The notes beneath the pieces were generated by a model. The model searched no databases. It was not told where the DNA came from and saw only the letters and a list, made by a program, of their open reading frames with translations. Shown piece by piece: positions 45,715-59,666 of a stretch of DNA of 64,000 nucleotides. How positions within the stretch are numbered: the first letter of the stretch is position 1; every line of letters begins with the position of its first letter. The position numbers and the translations under genes were made by a program. The stretch lies in NCBI GenBank assembly GCA_023678885.1, contig CM043009.1, positions 20,081,117 to 20,145,116 of the forward strand, given 5' to 3'. The DNA is from Pogostemon cablin. Taxonomy: Eukaryota > Streptophyta > Magnoliopsida > Lamiales > Lamiaceae.

Positions 45715-47244
45715 TAATTATTAGGAATCTGCAATATGATGGCTAGAAACATTGTAACAAGTGCAAATATATGAATAAAATGTGCATGTATATATAATTG
45801 AGCAAGTGGTGGTAGTAGGGGCCTAAATTCTCCATTCCCAACTATATTGCATTTGTCTCCATATAAACAGACCAACTCAAGTGATTGATTCCATCATCTT
45901 ATTTATTTCTAAATTCACACACACTCATTAAAGTTATAAAAGGAGAACCCCTTTATATGGAGTATTTTTCTTAGTTGCCTAAATCTCGAGTGCGCATGCG
46001 TATACGTTCGATCCGATTCAAAAATATTTGTTATATCTTTAGTAATAAAAATTTTTAGTATTAATTTTTTGGCAAAAAAATAAAATAAATACTTTCTTTA
46101 TCCAAAGTTAAATTTCACATTTTTCATTTTCGTCAGTCTCACATTAAATTTTACCATAAAAAGAAAGAAAGAAATTTCACTTTAATTCTCAACCCAAAAG
46201 TACATCTTAATTATGGATTTATCACTCCCAACTAACACATAATATTTTTTACAATTTATTTACTACCTATAAATACAATATTACTCTCCAACGGCCAATA
46301 AAATTAGTTAAAAATAAATTTTCTTAAACTAAGTATTTATAATAACGATAAAGGATAAGTTAGCTAGAGGAAGTAAAAAATAAAATATATCAAACATAAG
46401 ATCCTTGATATTTCAATTGATGCTCGAAAACATATTGAAAAAGCAGTAAAAGGATTATAACGCTCAATTCTACTCCCATTATATTTTACTTAGACACAAA
46501 TCACTTGAAACAGAATCACTTTACTAGTTATGTACGACTTTAACAAAATCTAACCACCCCACAAGACTCCATCTTAAGTGAAAAAACTCGATTCCAAACC
46601 CTAAAACAGTATTATCACAAATAAAGTGTATGGAACAAGATAAACGGAATAGAAAAACTCTCCTTAATGATGTAGAAAAGTAAGTACACTCTATTTGATA
46701 GTTAGCAAGGGTATCATTTTATCGTTTTGGACGTCCATCCTAAAAGATATTATTTTTTTTAGACATATGAGACTCACACATCCCGGCGCTAATATAACTA
46801 TTTACCACATATTAAATAATAATACTTCTAAATCTACGTGTTAAAAACAAAAATAATACTAACTCCGTCCCCTTGAAACATACTACATGTTTAATCGTTT
46901 CAATCTTTCCCAATATAAATTGTTCATTTCCTCTTTTTTTTTGTTTGGTAAAAGGGCCATAAAAATTAGTTACTTTTTATGGGCTCATACATCATAATAC
47001 ACTTACCCACTTTTATATTAAATACTATTATTTTTCTCATTTTATTATATATTAAAAAAATTGGTGCAAAAAGTGGTTTCGCCCACCCAAGGCGCCTCCA
47101 CAGTTTGTGAGGAAAGTAAATCATGGTAACTCAACCGACCAACAATAGTTAGATCTTTTAACCCACAACACAAGGAGTCCCTTAATTTATAAGAGGTTGC
47201 TCCGGATGAGTTTCGATCCTTAATCATTAATGCAAAATTATATG
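45715..47244. other. AT-rich spacer with degraded MITE pieces
   Basis: At 46860 ACTCCGTCCCCTTGAAACAT looks like an old Stowaway end without a partner. The segment about 47055-47230 (GGTTTCGCCCACCC ... GTTTCGATCC) could be a degraded SINE in reverse orientation, since GGATCGAAAC on the minus strand resembles a B box, but the A box is not convincing. No gene. Confidence 0.35.
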
Positions 47245-47446
47245 CTCCCCCGTCCGGTTCTAAGATGTCCGTTTATTTTTTGCACGTGGATTAAAGAGTA
47301 TTATTATTATATGTAAAGTGGGTAGTTGTATTCGAGGGAAATTGTGGATCATATTGTGTATTTTTTTACTAAATGGGGAAAATAAATACCTTTGAACCGA
47401 ACGCCAAAAATAGTAAAATGAACACCTTAAAAACAGATGAATGAAG
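47245..47446. mobile_element. Degenerate Stowaway-like MITE
   Basis: Left end CTCCCCCGTCCGGTTCTAAG; right end poorly matched (AACAGATGAATGAAG). Interior wording GCACGTGGATTAAAGAGTAT and GTGGGTAGTTGTATT is shared with the copies at 20337 and 44733, which supports the family assignment. Confidence 0.6.
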
Positions 47447-47464
47447 TATTAAAATATTATACTA

Positions 47465-47747
47465 CTCGCTCAGTCCCATAAAATCTTTCACACTTCCCTC
47501 ATTTATTTGTCCCACAAAATCTTTCACACTCCAAAAAAGGAAACATCACTCTATCTAATAACCTCAAAAGTTCCTTTAATTTCAAATTTGTCACTCCTTT
47601 TTCACACACATATCATTACTTTATAGTACTTTTTATTATCTAAAAATACAATAACACCCTCCAAAGTCAATAAAATTGGTCCAAAAATACATATTTTTTT
47701 AAATAATATGAAATAATAAACGTGAAAAATATTATGGAACAAGGGAG
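47465..47747. mobile_element. Stowaway-like MITE, 283 bp
   Basis: Starts CTCGCTCAGTCCCATAAAAT, ends TTATGGAACAAGGGAG, TA at both flanks. The phrase CCCATAAAATCTTTCACACT occurs twice near the left end, a short internal duplication. Confidence 0.7.
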
Positions 47748-48243
47748 TATTTCTTAATTTACGTACACAAGCAAACGAAGCATATGGCAACACGACGGAA
47801 TATAACAAAATTATTGGTGATGTGTGATGATTCGAGGCGAAAGAAAATACGACGTCAAATCGCAGAGAGAACCTTACCCAATCATGAATACCTGAATTAC
47901 TTTTTGACCAATTAATCCCTCCTTTTGCACTTGCCTCCTCCAAACGTGGTTTTAGGAATAAATTTCAATTTTGATCTTTAATCGATTAAATTCAATTTTC
48001 CTCTTTTAACTTTCTTTTTTAATTTTATTCTTTTAAAACCTATCTTACATAATTTTTGTCTCATAGACTTTGTCTAACTAATATTTTCAATTTTAATCCT
48101 TTATCAAAAGAAAATTCAAACTTATAAACTTAACTTCGAAGCCCTTGAAATTTTGCAAAATAAGTGAAATTGAAAAAATAAAAAGTTAGAAAGACTGAAA
48201 TTGATACAAAATTATTGAATTTGAAAAGTTAAAAATTAAAGTA
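47748..48243. other. AT-rich spacer
   Basis: No gene. The 113-codon minus frame at 47602-47943 crosses the MITE and has no motif. Confidence 0.4.
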
Positions 48244-48561
48244 CTTACGCCGTCCCATTTAAAATTGTACCTCTTTTTTATATTTTACAAAGAAAAAATG
48301 CAATATGAAATGAGATAGAGGAAGTAATATATTTTTTAGACACAGAGATTAAGAAATATAATAATTTAATGGTTAGTGGATTGAGAATATAATATTTTAA
48401 TGTGTAGTGAGTAGGTATATTAATAGTGTGTGGGGTGCATATGGGCTCATGTAAATATATTAATTATTTTGTGCGATACATATACTTAAAAAGAAAATGC
48501 GTACATTTTCATAGTAAAAAAAAAAAATATATCACAACTTTTGTAGAAGGAGGGAAGGGAG
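48244..48561. mobile_element. Degenerate Stowaway-like MITE, 318 bp
   Basis: Starts CTTACGCCGTCCCATTTAAA after TA and ends GGAGGGAAGGGAG before TA. Longer than its relatives, with a probable internal insertion. Confidence 0.6.
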
Positions 48562-48675
48562 TATCATATTTGATTCACCACATCCTTCACGCCAAAAGAA
48601 AAAAAAATTCAATTCATTGAATTCATCAGCTTAAAATGTATATTAATTTCAAAATTTATCATCTCTACATAATTA

Positions 48676-48678
<3 letters not shown>

Positions 48679-48728
<50 letters not shown>
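48679..48728. repeat. (TA)n microsatellite, 25 units
   Basis: Uninterrupted TA run. Confidence 0.97.
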
Positions 48729-48734
<6 letters not shown>

Positions 48735-49077
48735 GGAGTATCTTTTAATTTTATCTCAATCATATGGGTCATACTCCTATAAGTTTTTAGAAAAAGTTTA
48801 TTTTTTTAAATTTTGGATAAAATTACTCATAGTCTGCTATCTCTCCTACGACTACACGTGCACTTATGTCTGCGATTCTATACAATTTTCATACAACATC
48901 TAAAAACTATACTTGCAACTAAATAGGTAGCTTCAAGTATAATTTTTCATGTAACTATACCTGCAACTATATGTGCAACTTAATACATATATAATTTTTT
49001 TATGTGACTTTACATGCAACTACCGAACTACGCATTGATTATACAATGAAAAGGGGTATAAAAAAAATTAAAAGATA
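48729..49077. other. AT-rich spacer
   Basis: Holds several loose repeats of AACTATACxTGCAACTA between 48905 and 49025. No gene. Confidence 0.45.
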
Positions 49078-49358
49078 CTCCCTTCGTCCCACAATTGTTG
49101 TCGTAGTTACTGTAGACACGTGGTTTAAGAAAAGTTACTTTTTGACCAACTTTATTGACTTTTTAGAGGTATTGTGGTATTTTTAAGTAATAATAAATAA
49201 TAAAATATGTTATGTGTGTTAGGTAGGAGTGATATTTTTGAAATTAAGATAACTTTTGAGGTTGTTGGTTAATGTGAAATTTCTATTTTTGGTGTGTGAC
49301 AGTTATTGTGAGACGGACGAAAACAGAAAGTAAGACAGTTATTATGGGACGGAGGGAG
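49078..49358. mobile_element. Stowaway-type MITE, 281 bp
   Basis: Starts CTCCCTTCGTCCCACAATTG and ends TATTATGGGACGGAGGGAG; TA flanks 49076-49077 and 49359-49360. Confidence 0.9.
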
Positions 49359-49502
49359 TATCTTTTTTCCATATATATATTGTAGGTGATAATTTTCAAA
49401 ATCAACGAGAGATTTTTAACAATTTCTATAAAAGAAACACTGAACGCTATTCATGTTTAGTGTTTAGTAGTTTTTCACATTAATTAAAATAAATAAATAC
49501 TA

Positions 49503-49660
49503 CTCCCTCTATCTCATCCTAATGAATATATATTTCCTTTTTTAGCGTCTTATCTTAATGATTATATTTCCTTTTTTTTATAATCAATTTGATTAAAATA
49601 CTATATTTTTTAATTTCCGCGCAAAAAGCAAATATAACTATTAAAACGGGATAGAGGGAG
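49503..49660. mobile_element. Stowaway-type MITE, 158 bp
   Basis: Starts CTCCCTCTATCTCATCCTAA and ends TTAAAACGGGATAGAGGGAG, inverse matches; TA flanks at 49501-49502 and 49661-49662. Confidence 0.88.
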
Positions 49661-51180
49661 TATATATAATCAACGTGATAACAGTAAGCATGAGGGGTGT
49701 TTAAGATAGAGAATGTACATTATTGAACGATGTTAGGCTTCATGAAAACTAACTTCTTTGGAAATTGACCAACCCAAACTAATTTGGTGGGGTGTGCATA
49801 AATTCCCCTAACAACATGTGGCTCCATGTATATAATGAATCCTATAGTTTTTCCTCATAACATTTGATGTAACAACCATGATTCATTCATGCATAACATA
49901 GTAAAGTATGATTTAAAGTACGATTTAAGATGATAAGTATAATTCACTAATTAAAGTATATTAAGATAGTAAACAATGTTACAGCACCTTAAAATTATGT
50001 TTTAATCTATCACTCACTATACTTTAATAAAAATCGCCTATACTTTAATAAAAATCATACTTTAACTACCAAATAATTATACTTTACCTAATCTAACTTT
50101 AATACTCCATAAATTGATCCATCGAAAAAAAAAAATAGGTACCCCTAACCACAATCATTGTCTTTGCCCTAACCTTACTTGCATCGGTTTAGGGGTTGTT
50201 CGAGACCCTATAAATTGGTAGACAAAACACAAGCTTTACCTCTGATAAAATTTTGGATTTTTCAAGAGAAACAATAACTTAAAATACAGATGACTGAGAA
50301 ATTTTGGAACTATATCCGCATTCTGATTAGAAAATGCATATAATATTATAAATCTAATTAACTTGCATCAAGATTTCAAAATATAATACTAAGTCACTAA
50401 CAATATGATTCTATGAGCCAAAGTAAGTGTTTAATCTCTTATAAGATATATATATAGGCACAAAAAATCTATCAGTATCTCCTAAATTGAAAATGGAGAA
50501 ATCCCAAATCAGAGTGAAAGTGTTTCCATGCTCATATTGCCCCCCCCCCCCCCCCCCCCCCCCCCCTCTCTCTCCCCCTCTCTCTCTCTGTCTCTCTTAA
50601 CTCATAAGTCATAAATGCCTCCAAAATGTTGACTCCCCAATCTGCAAAATCACCAATGAATGTTGAAAGTGAAGCCTGATGAAATGACACTAATGTAATA
50701 TAAATCTCTATTAACAGTCTCTTCAACTATAAAGTATCTATAACCTATAAAGACCAAAACTGCACTCATATGTGAGCTCTAAACCTTGTGCTACAACATG
50801 CACAAAACCCGTTTCTTGTTTGCCATCCATACGACGTTGAATCAAGAGTTTTGAGCGTATGCCCTTATCTTGTGAAACAGAGCAATCAAAAATGATTTTA
50901 CAAGACGGGCTAGTAATCCCATTTTGTACAAATGTACAGAACTATAATTAGCTGTTATGTATTTATTCTTCATCAGATCGTATCTCCTCTTACAGCTCGT
51001 TGCCCTCAATAAATTCGGTATCGTGAGCTGATATGCCACCTGATAGCCTTTTTCTACACCAGATTTCTTGTTTTGAGACTCTTGTATTCTTCACCAGACT
51101 GTGAAGTGCGGAGCAAATATGCCTTCTATGGCCCATGATCAGGGGAATAAACTGACTGAAACCAAAGTATGTACAGTTGA
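49661..51180. other. Spacer and 3' flank of the CW gene
   Basis: AT-rich without genes up to about 50750; the remainder is probably the 3' UTR of the CW zinc-finger gene on the minus strand. Small frames here lack motifs. Confidence 0.4.
50540..50600. repeat. C27 homopolymer followed by CT-rich simple repeat
   Basis: 27 C in a row (50540-50566) followed by TCTCTCTC. On the minus strand, which is the transcribed strand of the neighbouring gene, this is (GA)n G27. Homopolymer length may be affected by sequencing error. Confidence 0.9.
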
Positions 51181-54100
51181 CTACTCTCGACTACCACCGA
51201 GACCCTGGTGGTAAATGTTATTAAACGCAAGCCATATCAAACGTACGAGTTCCTCTACATCCTGAAAACTGAAGTCAATAACCCTCTTAATGGAAACAAT
51301 GGTGTCTTTGTTCTGCGACTCTTCTAGTTCTACACAAGCAGCTAGAAATGTGTCCCGTGATTTTTTTGTAGCTTCCACAGCAGAATTTATATCTTTTGTC
51401 TGAGAAAAAAATAATATTAAGTCACAACTGTGAATCCCAGATATGTACAAACAGAATAGTAAGTGATGGTGCTTTTGAACTGAAATGCAAATGCTAAAAG
51501 AGAGATTAAAATCTTTCTGCAACCCTGGTTACCACACACACAAAGCTACTAGTTACAATTGACTTGAAATGAAGCAGTTGAATTGAGTTATCTCATGAAT
51601 TGAGTTATCTCAGGGTAATATCATGCACAGTTCAAATATGATGCAACAGTAAACTAATAATAATTTTTTCAGCCACTCCACAAGTATTAAAAACATAGGG
51701 TCAACATATTTCCAAAGGAATTAAAGTTTTTCATTGTCCTACCTACTGTGAAGTTGTAAACAAACTTGAGGAAATCTTATTTTATTCATAGATACCAAGA
51801 TCCAGCTTGTGAAACAAACCGCAGTTTGTGTGGCACTTAAGAAGAGGTAGATTCAGATAGTATGTTTGAATAACGCATATGGAATGACATTACATAAATG
51901 CAATAATTTAAGGAAAACACGTACCTAATTTCAAAAGAGAGAATATTTTATCAAGTTATCATCCAGAAGTACAGTACTAAGAGAAGAGCAAGAATGCATG
52001 AAGACTTTAAAAGATAAGGGTCAAAAAACGATATATTTATAATACAAACAGCTCCTAAGTTATGCTGTTCCCCATCCCTTTCACTAAGATAAGAAAATTG
52101 GTTCACCATTTTCACATATATCATATATGGGTTAAAATGACATGCAATATCAGATACGTGCTGCAGATTGCCAGGGGACCAAATTATGTAGCCAATATTT
52201 ACAGGTATAAGAAAGTTGTAAGTAGCAGCCTAACTCAATTTTTTTATACCATGTGAAACCAAACATACGAAATCAAAATCAGTACAGAAAACGTGAGGCA
52301 AATAGCATTACTCTGGTAAATCAACTTACAAAATCAAGCAGCCTAATAAGGTTAGGGCGGTTGCGAGGCACTATAACATGATTCCCAGCATGAGAACCAT
52401 TGCCTTTAGGCAAAGTGGCTTTATCCGCAATCGCTAAATTGTTTAAGTTATCAACATCAGAAGCAGAAGAAGACGGAGATTCACCTAAACAGAGAGCAAT
52501 ACGCATCAGTAACAAAATCCACCAAGAGCAGATATACAGAAATTGAGTTCAATCGCGTAAAAGAGCATTTAGTGCAGACAGGTCAAGAAATGAAAGAGGG
52601 CCTTAATAAACCAGGCCTCAACTTAGCTACAATAAAATTCCATCGACCATATAATTTATGGTCATGACTTACCCTGACAAGTTTAAGTTAGCCATATAGG
52701 GTAAATTAAGCAGACACGAGGGAAATTGTCAAGACATATAAAATATCTACCATTCACTGTGAGCAACATTAAGTACAATATTTAGGCACATATAAAAAGC
52801 ACATATCCGCCCATTAGGCGGTTTATTTAAATTTAAGAAAAAGAATTATCATACCTAGTGGAGCCATATGTAGACTTGATTGTAAATCTTGCCAAACTCT
52901 GCATGTAGTTGAACTTTTGATATAAACCAACCTCATGTAAGCAGACTCCACACATTTGTAGGCCAAAGCAGCAGCACCCAACTCATCGCATTTTTCATAT
53001 TCACTTGCACATATTCTGCAAATCACATGAAGCTAATGTGAACAACAAAATAAGTAATGATTACATGAAGAAGCCTCACACATAAGGAAACTTTTCAGAC
53101 CGAATCCACAAATCCCTAATACATGTGACATAAGTTTAAATTTCCCACAAGTGGAAATTTGAGTCTTAACAAGTATTTCAACTCAATAGCTTGTATATGT
53201 AGCATTTCACTGCATAAGAAATTGAATGCTGCATCCTGTCTTGCGATGCTGCTGGTACTAGCGCACCCCCCCCCCCCCCCCACACACACACACACACTCA
53301 AATCTTATAAATAACCTTTATATAGATATGTATAAACTTTGATCTCAAACATAATATATAAACCAACTTCCTGATACTATAAAACAAGATTAGCAATATA
53401 CACGTAAAATAATTAGAAATACACTTAAAAGAGAGTGGGAGCAGGTTTGGAATAAGAAACTCGTTTTTCCACAGGTGCCACTCTTAATAAGATGTAAAAA
53501 AAAGAAAGTTTGTAACAGAATGAGAAGCAGCATAAACACTCAGATTCCAAGCGTTTACTCACTTCCATAGTTGGGCAGCAGCACCATACATTTGCATAGC
53601 TCTCGTTTCCAGATGTTTGCTAGGTTCTACATTACAGGCTTCAAGAAGTGAAGCACCATGAAGAAACTTTAAGGCAGCTTTAAAGTATTCATAATTACTT
53701 TCAGAACTAAAACCAGAGTTCTGCAAAAATTTATGCAGAAAAATAAGATAGTGGAAATAGATTATGAGTCTGAGAACACTTCAGAAGGTAATATAAGCAT
53801 GTGAATAGAAAACCCAAAAAGACCTTGATTAAATCAGCATGGGTTCTAAGTTCTTCAGCTTCTTTCAAGACATTTTCAGCTGCTTTCAAAGCAGCAGATG
53901 CAGTAACACTAGATACAATCTGGTTTTCAAGGCTTGCATCTGGAGCCGCAGATTTCCCTGCCTCAGTACTGATGTAGTTTTCAGTCACATCAGGAAGAAA
54001 AGCAATAGCAGAGCTTTTAATAGCCTTCGATGTATCACCAATTACAGAAGCAGAATCAGGTCTTAAATCCACAGGACTTATTTTCAAGGATACCAAGGAT

Positions 54101-57100
54101 CCTGATGCAGGTTTGTTAGAACATAGTACATCTTGTTTATCTCCTCGACGCAGGTCAATGCGCACCTTTCCGCTCCATTGAGGCTTCTGGGCTTGCTCTA
54201 TAGAGCTTCTTGGAAGATCCTGCTTAATGTTCTGTTGCGTGATATCCCTACTGCAAAGATAACTTGATTTGACATCATTTTTATCATGCTCTCTCTTCGA
54301 TGATTGCTTCTCACTTCTGCTATCGCTAGATTTTCTAAGTTTGTTCTTGCCAACACTTGCACTGTTTTTAGCAGACTTGAGTTTAGAATCATGGGAGAGA
54401 GGTTGTCTCTGCTGACTCAATACGTCATGTTTAGGAGCATCACAGTTGTCATCAACAGCTGTCTCTTTTTTCAATTTATTCTTTGAATCCATGATTTCTG
54501 AACCATTATCAACAGTAGGACCCGAAGTCCCCTTACTTGCTGCCCCCAACTCTGAACTCTCCTTCATTACTTGAAATTTCTTAGCACATGCTACACCAAC
54601 ATTGTTGGATCGAAAGTCAACTTTCCCTGCAGTCTCCATCATCATTGGCGATATCTGATTCGAATGAAGCATCCGCATGGGAGATGATGAAACCGAATCC
54701 ACAGGTGAGCCTTCCTTTTCCATGTGGCTAAGCCTTTTTTTACGGGATCCAGAAACCTTAGAGGAGCTTGAAGTGGCAGTTGTCGGCACATCACACCCCA
54801 AATCCTTTCTCAATTTGTCTAAATCTTCAACGGTGATATGGGGATTTGATTTTGGTTTCTTTACAAGTTGTTCTTTCTCAAAACTGCCCCTTGGATGCTC
54901 TTTACTCCCCGATGACCGAACCCTAGCCTCTAGGCTTTTCCTTTTTAATAATATATCATCACCCTGACTTCTTTTGACCTCATCTTCAACTTGAGATACC
55001 CGAGGCCTCTTGACTCTAAAAATCTCACCATCATTACTTTCCTCATTGAGGAAAACTTTTCTGTCTAGGAGAGTGCTCACATTATTTGCCCCTGTCTCCA
55101 CTTGACGCTGGCTACACGCTTTATCCTTTAACCTTATCTTCTTCTTAGTTACTTCTGTACCATTACATGTCTCCATATCCAAAGGCCCATTCCCAAGTAA
55201 TTCCTGATTGCTATCATCATGTTTCTTCACATGAATTTGGACATTGACCGGTCCTCCATATGTCCCATCTCTTTGTGCACTCTTTTTCTTCCCATGCTTC
55301 AAGGCTGTCTTACAGGGCAAACCATATTTCACACTATTTCCACCAGAAGTCTTTAAGGGTTCCATCGTAAGCACAACACTAGATTTTATCCTTTTCATCT
55401 CCCTCTTCCCATCTATGTACTCATCAGACTCCTTGGTTTTTTTCCTCGGATATACATCATCTGTAGGATATTATAATACATAAATTAAACATAACTCAAA
55501 ATCATACAAGCATAAAGGATATTATATCTATTCATGATGTCTTACCCACTATCAAATGCTCGGCACTCCGTTTTTTTAAATTTGCAGAAACGGTTGTATT
55601 CTGATGCTGCATATCAGATTTGATTGAAGCATTTACTCCTGGAAGACATTGTTTCACAGCCTTTGACCTCCCATTTTTCATAGCAAGCTCTGGCATTTGC
55701 TTTTTACCATTTGAAGAAAGTGCATGATTCATGTTCATGGTATTCTGTTTTTCATTAAGTCTCTGCTGCTTTGTTTGATCAGAAGCACAGATCTGGGTGT
55801 TGTGACTGAAAACATGTGCATTAGCTAAAGTTCCTCCAGCAATGGTTCCATTAGCATGAGGTTGAAAATTATGTTGATTTTCAGGAACAGGCACAAGATA
55901 TGATGCACGAATAGCCGCTGTAGTTTCATCTTCACCAATATCACAATGATTCATTCCAGGACTGAAGATTGAAACAAATATGATCAGGATCAGGATTCAT
56001 TGCAGTTCAACATTATGGCATATACAGAGATAAGCAAGAGCAACAGCACAGACAGCATATATACACTTTATAAAGAACATACAACTCCATCCAAAAAGCA
56101 AGCAATTATATTTTAAATGGACACATTGCACTGATCTAATTAGTTCCATAACTGAAACAACTGATATATTTTAAACATCATGATGATTCACTCTCTGTAT
56201 TTAAATATAGATAAAGTTATAGGAGCTACCAACAGAGAAAAGATCCCTTTAATTATTAGACTGTACATTTCAAGACAGGACCATACATCCTTCATTAATG
56301 AGATTTAACCATCCACCAGAAAAACTTAATGACAAAAGGCAAGATGATGAAATGCAAAATGAAAAAACTTACAGCCAGTCTAACATGCTGCAAACCCACT
56401 TCTCAGGCAGTTGCTCAGACTTTGTGCCATACGGAAGAAGACGCCACTTCTCACAACGGTCACAGCCAACCCACTCTTCCTGTATTAACACGGGAGCAGC
56501 CACTGCATGCTCTGATGCAGCCAACACTCCCTCCTTAGAATGCACTACTGCAGTTGGAGGCTCTACTATGTGTGTCTCAGATGACAGCATGTCCAAGTAT
56601 TTCTTATTTCTTGATCTCTCCTTCATCTTATCAGTATGTGCAAAATTTTCTTTAACATCATCATGATTAAAGCCCTTCGGCATGTCACTAGAAGGCCTCT
56701 CCAATAAAAGTTTTGGATTCTCAATATGCTCTAAACTTGAATTAACCACATCTTTCTGGCTCTGATTAAGCCTGTGAGCATTATTCCTACCAATAAATTT
56801 GATTTTAGGCGCAGCACAATCACCATCCTTCAATTTTTCTGCATTTTTTGCTTTCTTTCCACCACTTTGACTTCCTTTTATCTTTTTTCCTCCTTCAATT
56901 GATATCTTTCCCGCAGCATGGACATCAAATGCATTATGCCCATTAGATGCAGAATTCAAACCAGCTTTTAAAATATAGTCATCAAAAGCTTTTTTAACCC
57001 CTTCACTTTCAGAATGATGTGAATAAGCTTTGAGTGACTGACGACTTCCTTTACCTGCAATCCTGCTATCCTGCTCATTATCAACTAAAACATCTTTCTG

Positions 57101-59666
57101 AGACATTATTTCTTTGCGATCCTCTATCTTCTCTACAGACCTTTCTCTGGAGTCCAGTTGCTCATACTTGCCATAACTTTGATCAGAAGTATGTTCTAAA
57201 GAAGCATTCTTAACTGAATCAACAGAAACGGACTGTTTTTTGCCCCTATCCTTACTTCCCCTTCTCCTTTCAATTGAGACATCATTATCCGAATCCCTTA
57301 GCACTTCAGGTAAAGAATTGCAATTCAAGTCAAGGAATGGCTGAATGCTGCTCTCCAGATTATCACCACTTAAAGTTTTATGGCCACAATCATTAAGATC
57401 ATGGATAAAATTATCTTCTGATTTCTCAAGATTTCCCCTTTTATCAACAGATTTTGTTTTATTTCTCCTGATAACATCATTATTCAAGATCTTAACAGAA
57501 GAATTCTTGGGGGAACCGTCATGCTTGCTTTCTACTGAATTTTCTGTTTCTCTTACTAGGTTCAGCAAATCATCACAGAGAGGTGAAAGAAGCGACCCAT
57601 TAGGCACTGGAAAAGATGTCATTATCTGTACCAAAAAATATAATGTATTAAAAAAATTAACAAAATAAACCAACCAGGTCCATGTGACTTAGAAATAACT
57701 CTGCAATTATCAGAAAGAAGCTTCAGAATTAAAAGAAGTCATGGTTCTTTAAGAAACAAAAATTCAATGCAGGTAGACGTTACATAAATAATTGGTAATT
57801 TAAGAGGAAAAATATACTAGGGTGAGAGCACTATAACAAAAATCACATGTGCCTTCCAAAGCTATCTAGAAATATCAGTATCAGTTGGAGAATTGAATTC
57901 TCAAATCCCGTTCTCATGCTCACCCAAAAAAAAAAAAAAAATGAAAGAATAAGGAGAAGCACAATAGGTCGTCTCCTGAGAGTCCAGAAATTATAATGCA
58001 GGTGTCAAAAGTTCATCTATTGAAAAAATCTTAGACTAGTTAACAGCCAAAAGGCAAAAAGAAAGTGAGAACCAGAATGATCCACTAATATCTACATAGT
58101 TAGGAAGACTAATACCTTAAGCATGTATGCAGGAGATTCATTCGTTGTCTCATGGGAATCAAGCAATAATCCATCACTTTCATCATGACTATTTCCCTCT
58201 GACGAAGATGGGGATGTAAGCCCCAGACTGTATATTTGAGCATTATATTGGGCCACCCTTTCAGGTCCCACCTTGATACGAACCTTTAGTGAGTTGTGAT
58301 CGGGTGGATTGACTGATTTACTTGAAGGAGGTTTAACTTTTCTGGGAAAAGCCTCAGAAACTTTAACAGAAGAAACGGCTGCCTTTTCTCTTACTGAAGC
58401 ACCATCAGAGGAGATTTGCAAGGTCTGTGATGCACGTATACTAGGGGAAGAATAAGAATCCTCCGTCGGAGTTGAGGTCGTGACAGGATTAGGACCACAA
58501 CCCTGAATGGTAACATAGTCCATGAAGTTTAGTAAACAAAGGCGTCTCACACATACTTAAACTAAAAATTAATGACTTGTTCCACATACCTGTGGACAGA
58601 CATTAGGAGATTTAGGAAAGTGGGGATTTTGAACTCTTGGTGGAGATTTTGGCTGCAACCAAATTGAAGGAGATCGTTGATACGTTGGTAAAAATGAGCC
58701 ATATCCACCAAATTTTGCCCCTGGAAACCACCAAAATGTTTGAGGCTATTTCTAGCATGGAAGAAAAAAGCGAAGCATTATCGTTTCTCCATCCACTTAC
58801 CCAGGTTTTCAGCCGAAACCCCACCTTCAAAATCTTTCTGCAAATGACCCAATATACTTTGTACCTTGTCTCCCTTTCAGAAACAAAATTCAAATAGCAA
58901 TTAATATAGTTAAAAGTACAAAATGAATATGGAAACGTATGTGGATTATATGAGGATGAAAAATTGAAAGTCTGGAAGATGAAATGTTACAACAGATGTT
59001 ATTTAAATTAATTGTTTAGCACATCATATGAATGGACAAACTTTTGTGAAAGATATGAAAAAAGCTGCAACAAAAAATCTCAGTCTAACTGCATTATGAT
59101 TAGATATCCGGTAACCAATATTGACATGAAGTTTGAAGACTGTTGAAATTATCATTGATGTTTAACAGAAGCAACAAGAGAATAGAAGGTTTAATTCCTA
59201 GAAATAGCCCATCAAACATTCGATGGATATCTCAAACATGATAAAGTGCAATTTAATTGAAATAAGATGCAGCATCTTATCGTTGCAGGCCCAATTATCA
59301 TATCAGTTCATTACAGCAATCACGTTTGGTTTTAAAGATAAGCCAATGCACATTTGATAATAATTCCATTCTCCACATGAGGATCATTGATCATCCATCA
59401 ATTGTGTCCCAATTTGTCAGTGAAAGTAAAACTGACTCTCTATCTCTCTCTCTTTCTCAGTTAGTGAACCACATTAAGTTTTATATACATTATTGAATTC
59501 ACTTCGGAAGAAACAAAGATTCAAATTAAGTTGAATAGACAGCAAAAATGCCAATAAACAGTAAAGAAACTCATACAATGTAAGATAGAGCTATATCAGG
59601 ATCAATGCTTGCATCATCCTTGTAATAGCAAGTCTCTCCTTCTTCAAGCTCAGGCTCCTGAACCAT
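51181..59666 (-). CDS. Large CW-type zinc-finger protein
   Basis: Eleven exons joined by GT-AG signals give 1559 aa: 59666-59577, 58873-58801, 58720-58590, 58502-58116, 57625-56373, 55961-55546, 55460-53824, 53720-53563, 53015-52855, 52484-52330, 51399-51181. It starts MVQEPELEEGETCYYKDDAS, then FGGYGSFLPTYQRSPSIW and LKVRIKVG. The CW domain is at about 612-660 (EEWVGCDRCEKWRLLPYGTK ... WVCSMLDWLPGMNHC) with zinc ligands Cys615, 618, 639 and 651 and Trp612 and Trp621 of the methyl-lysine cage. After it come long Ser/Lys-rich linkers and a conserved helical C-terminus (YFKAALKFLHGASLLEACN ... VEELVRLIWLAFNNIYHQGL). CW domains read histone H3K4 methylation, so a nuclear chromatin role is likely; the exact function of this plant group is not established to my knowledge. 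The exon 5/6 join splits the CW domain. Intact. Confidence 0.95.
53266..53300. repeat. C16(AC)n tract in a CW-gene intron
   Basis: 16 C (53266-53281) followed by ACACACAC, inside the intron between exons 8 and 9. In the pre-mRNA sense it is (GU)n G16. Confidence 0.92.

Noticed and set aside
47055..47230. Second SINE in reverse orientation
   Set aside because: A B-box-like string is present but the A box and target duplications are not convincing.
56298..56666. Plus-strand frame of 122 codons opposite the CW domain
   Set aside because: Antisense shadow of the conserved CW exon.
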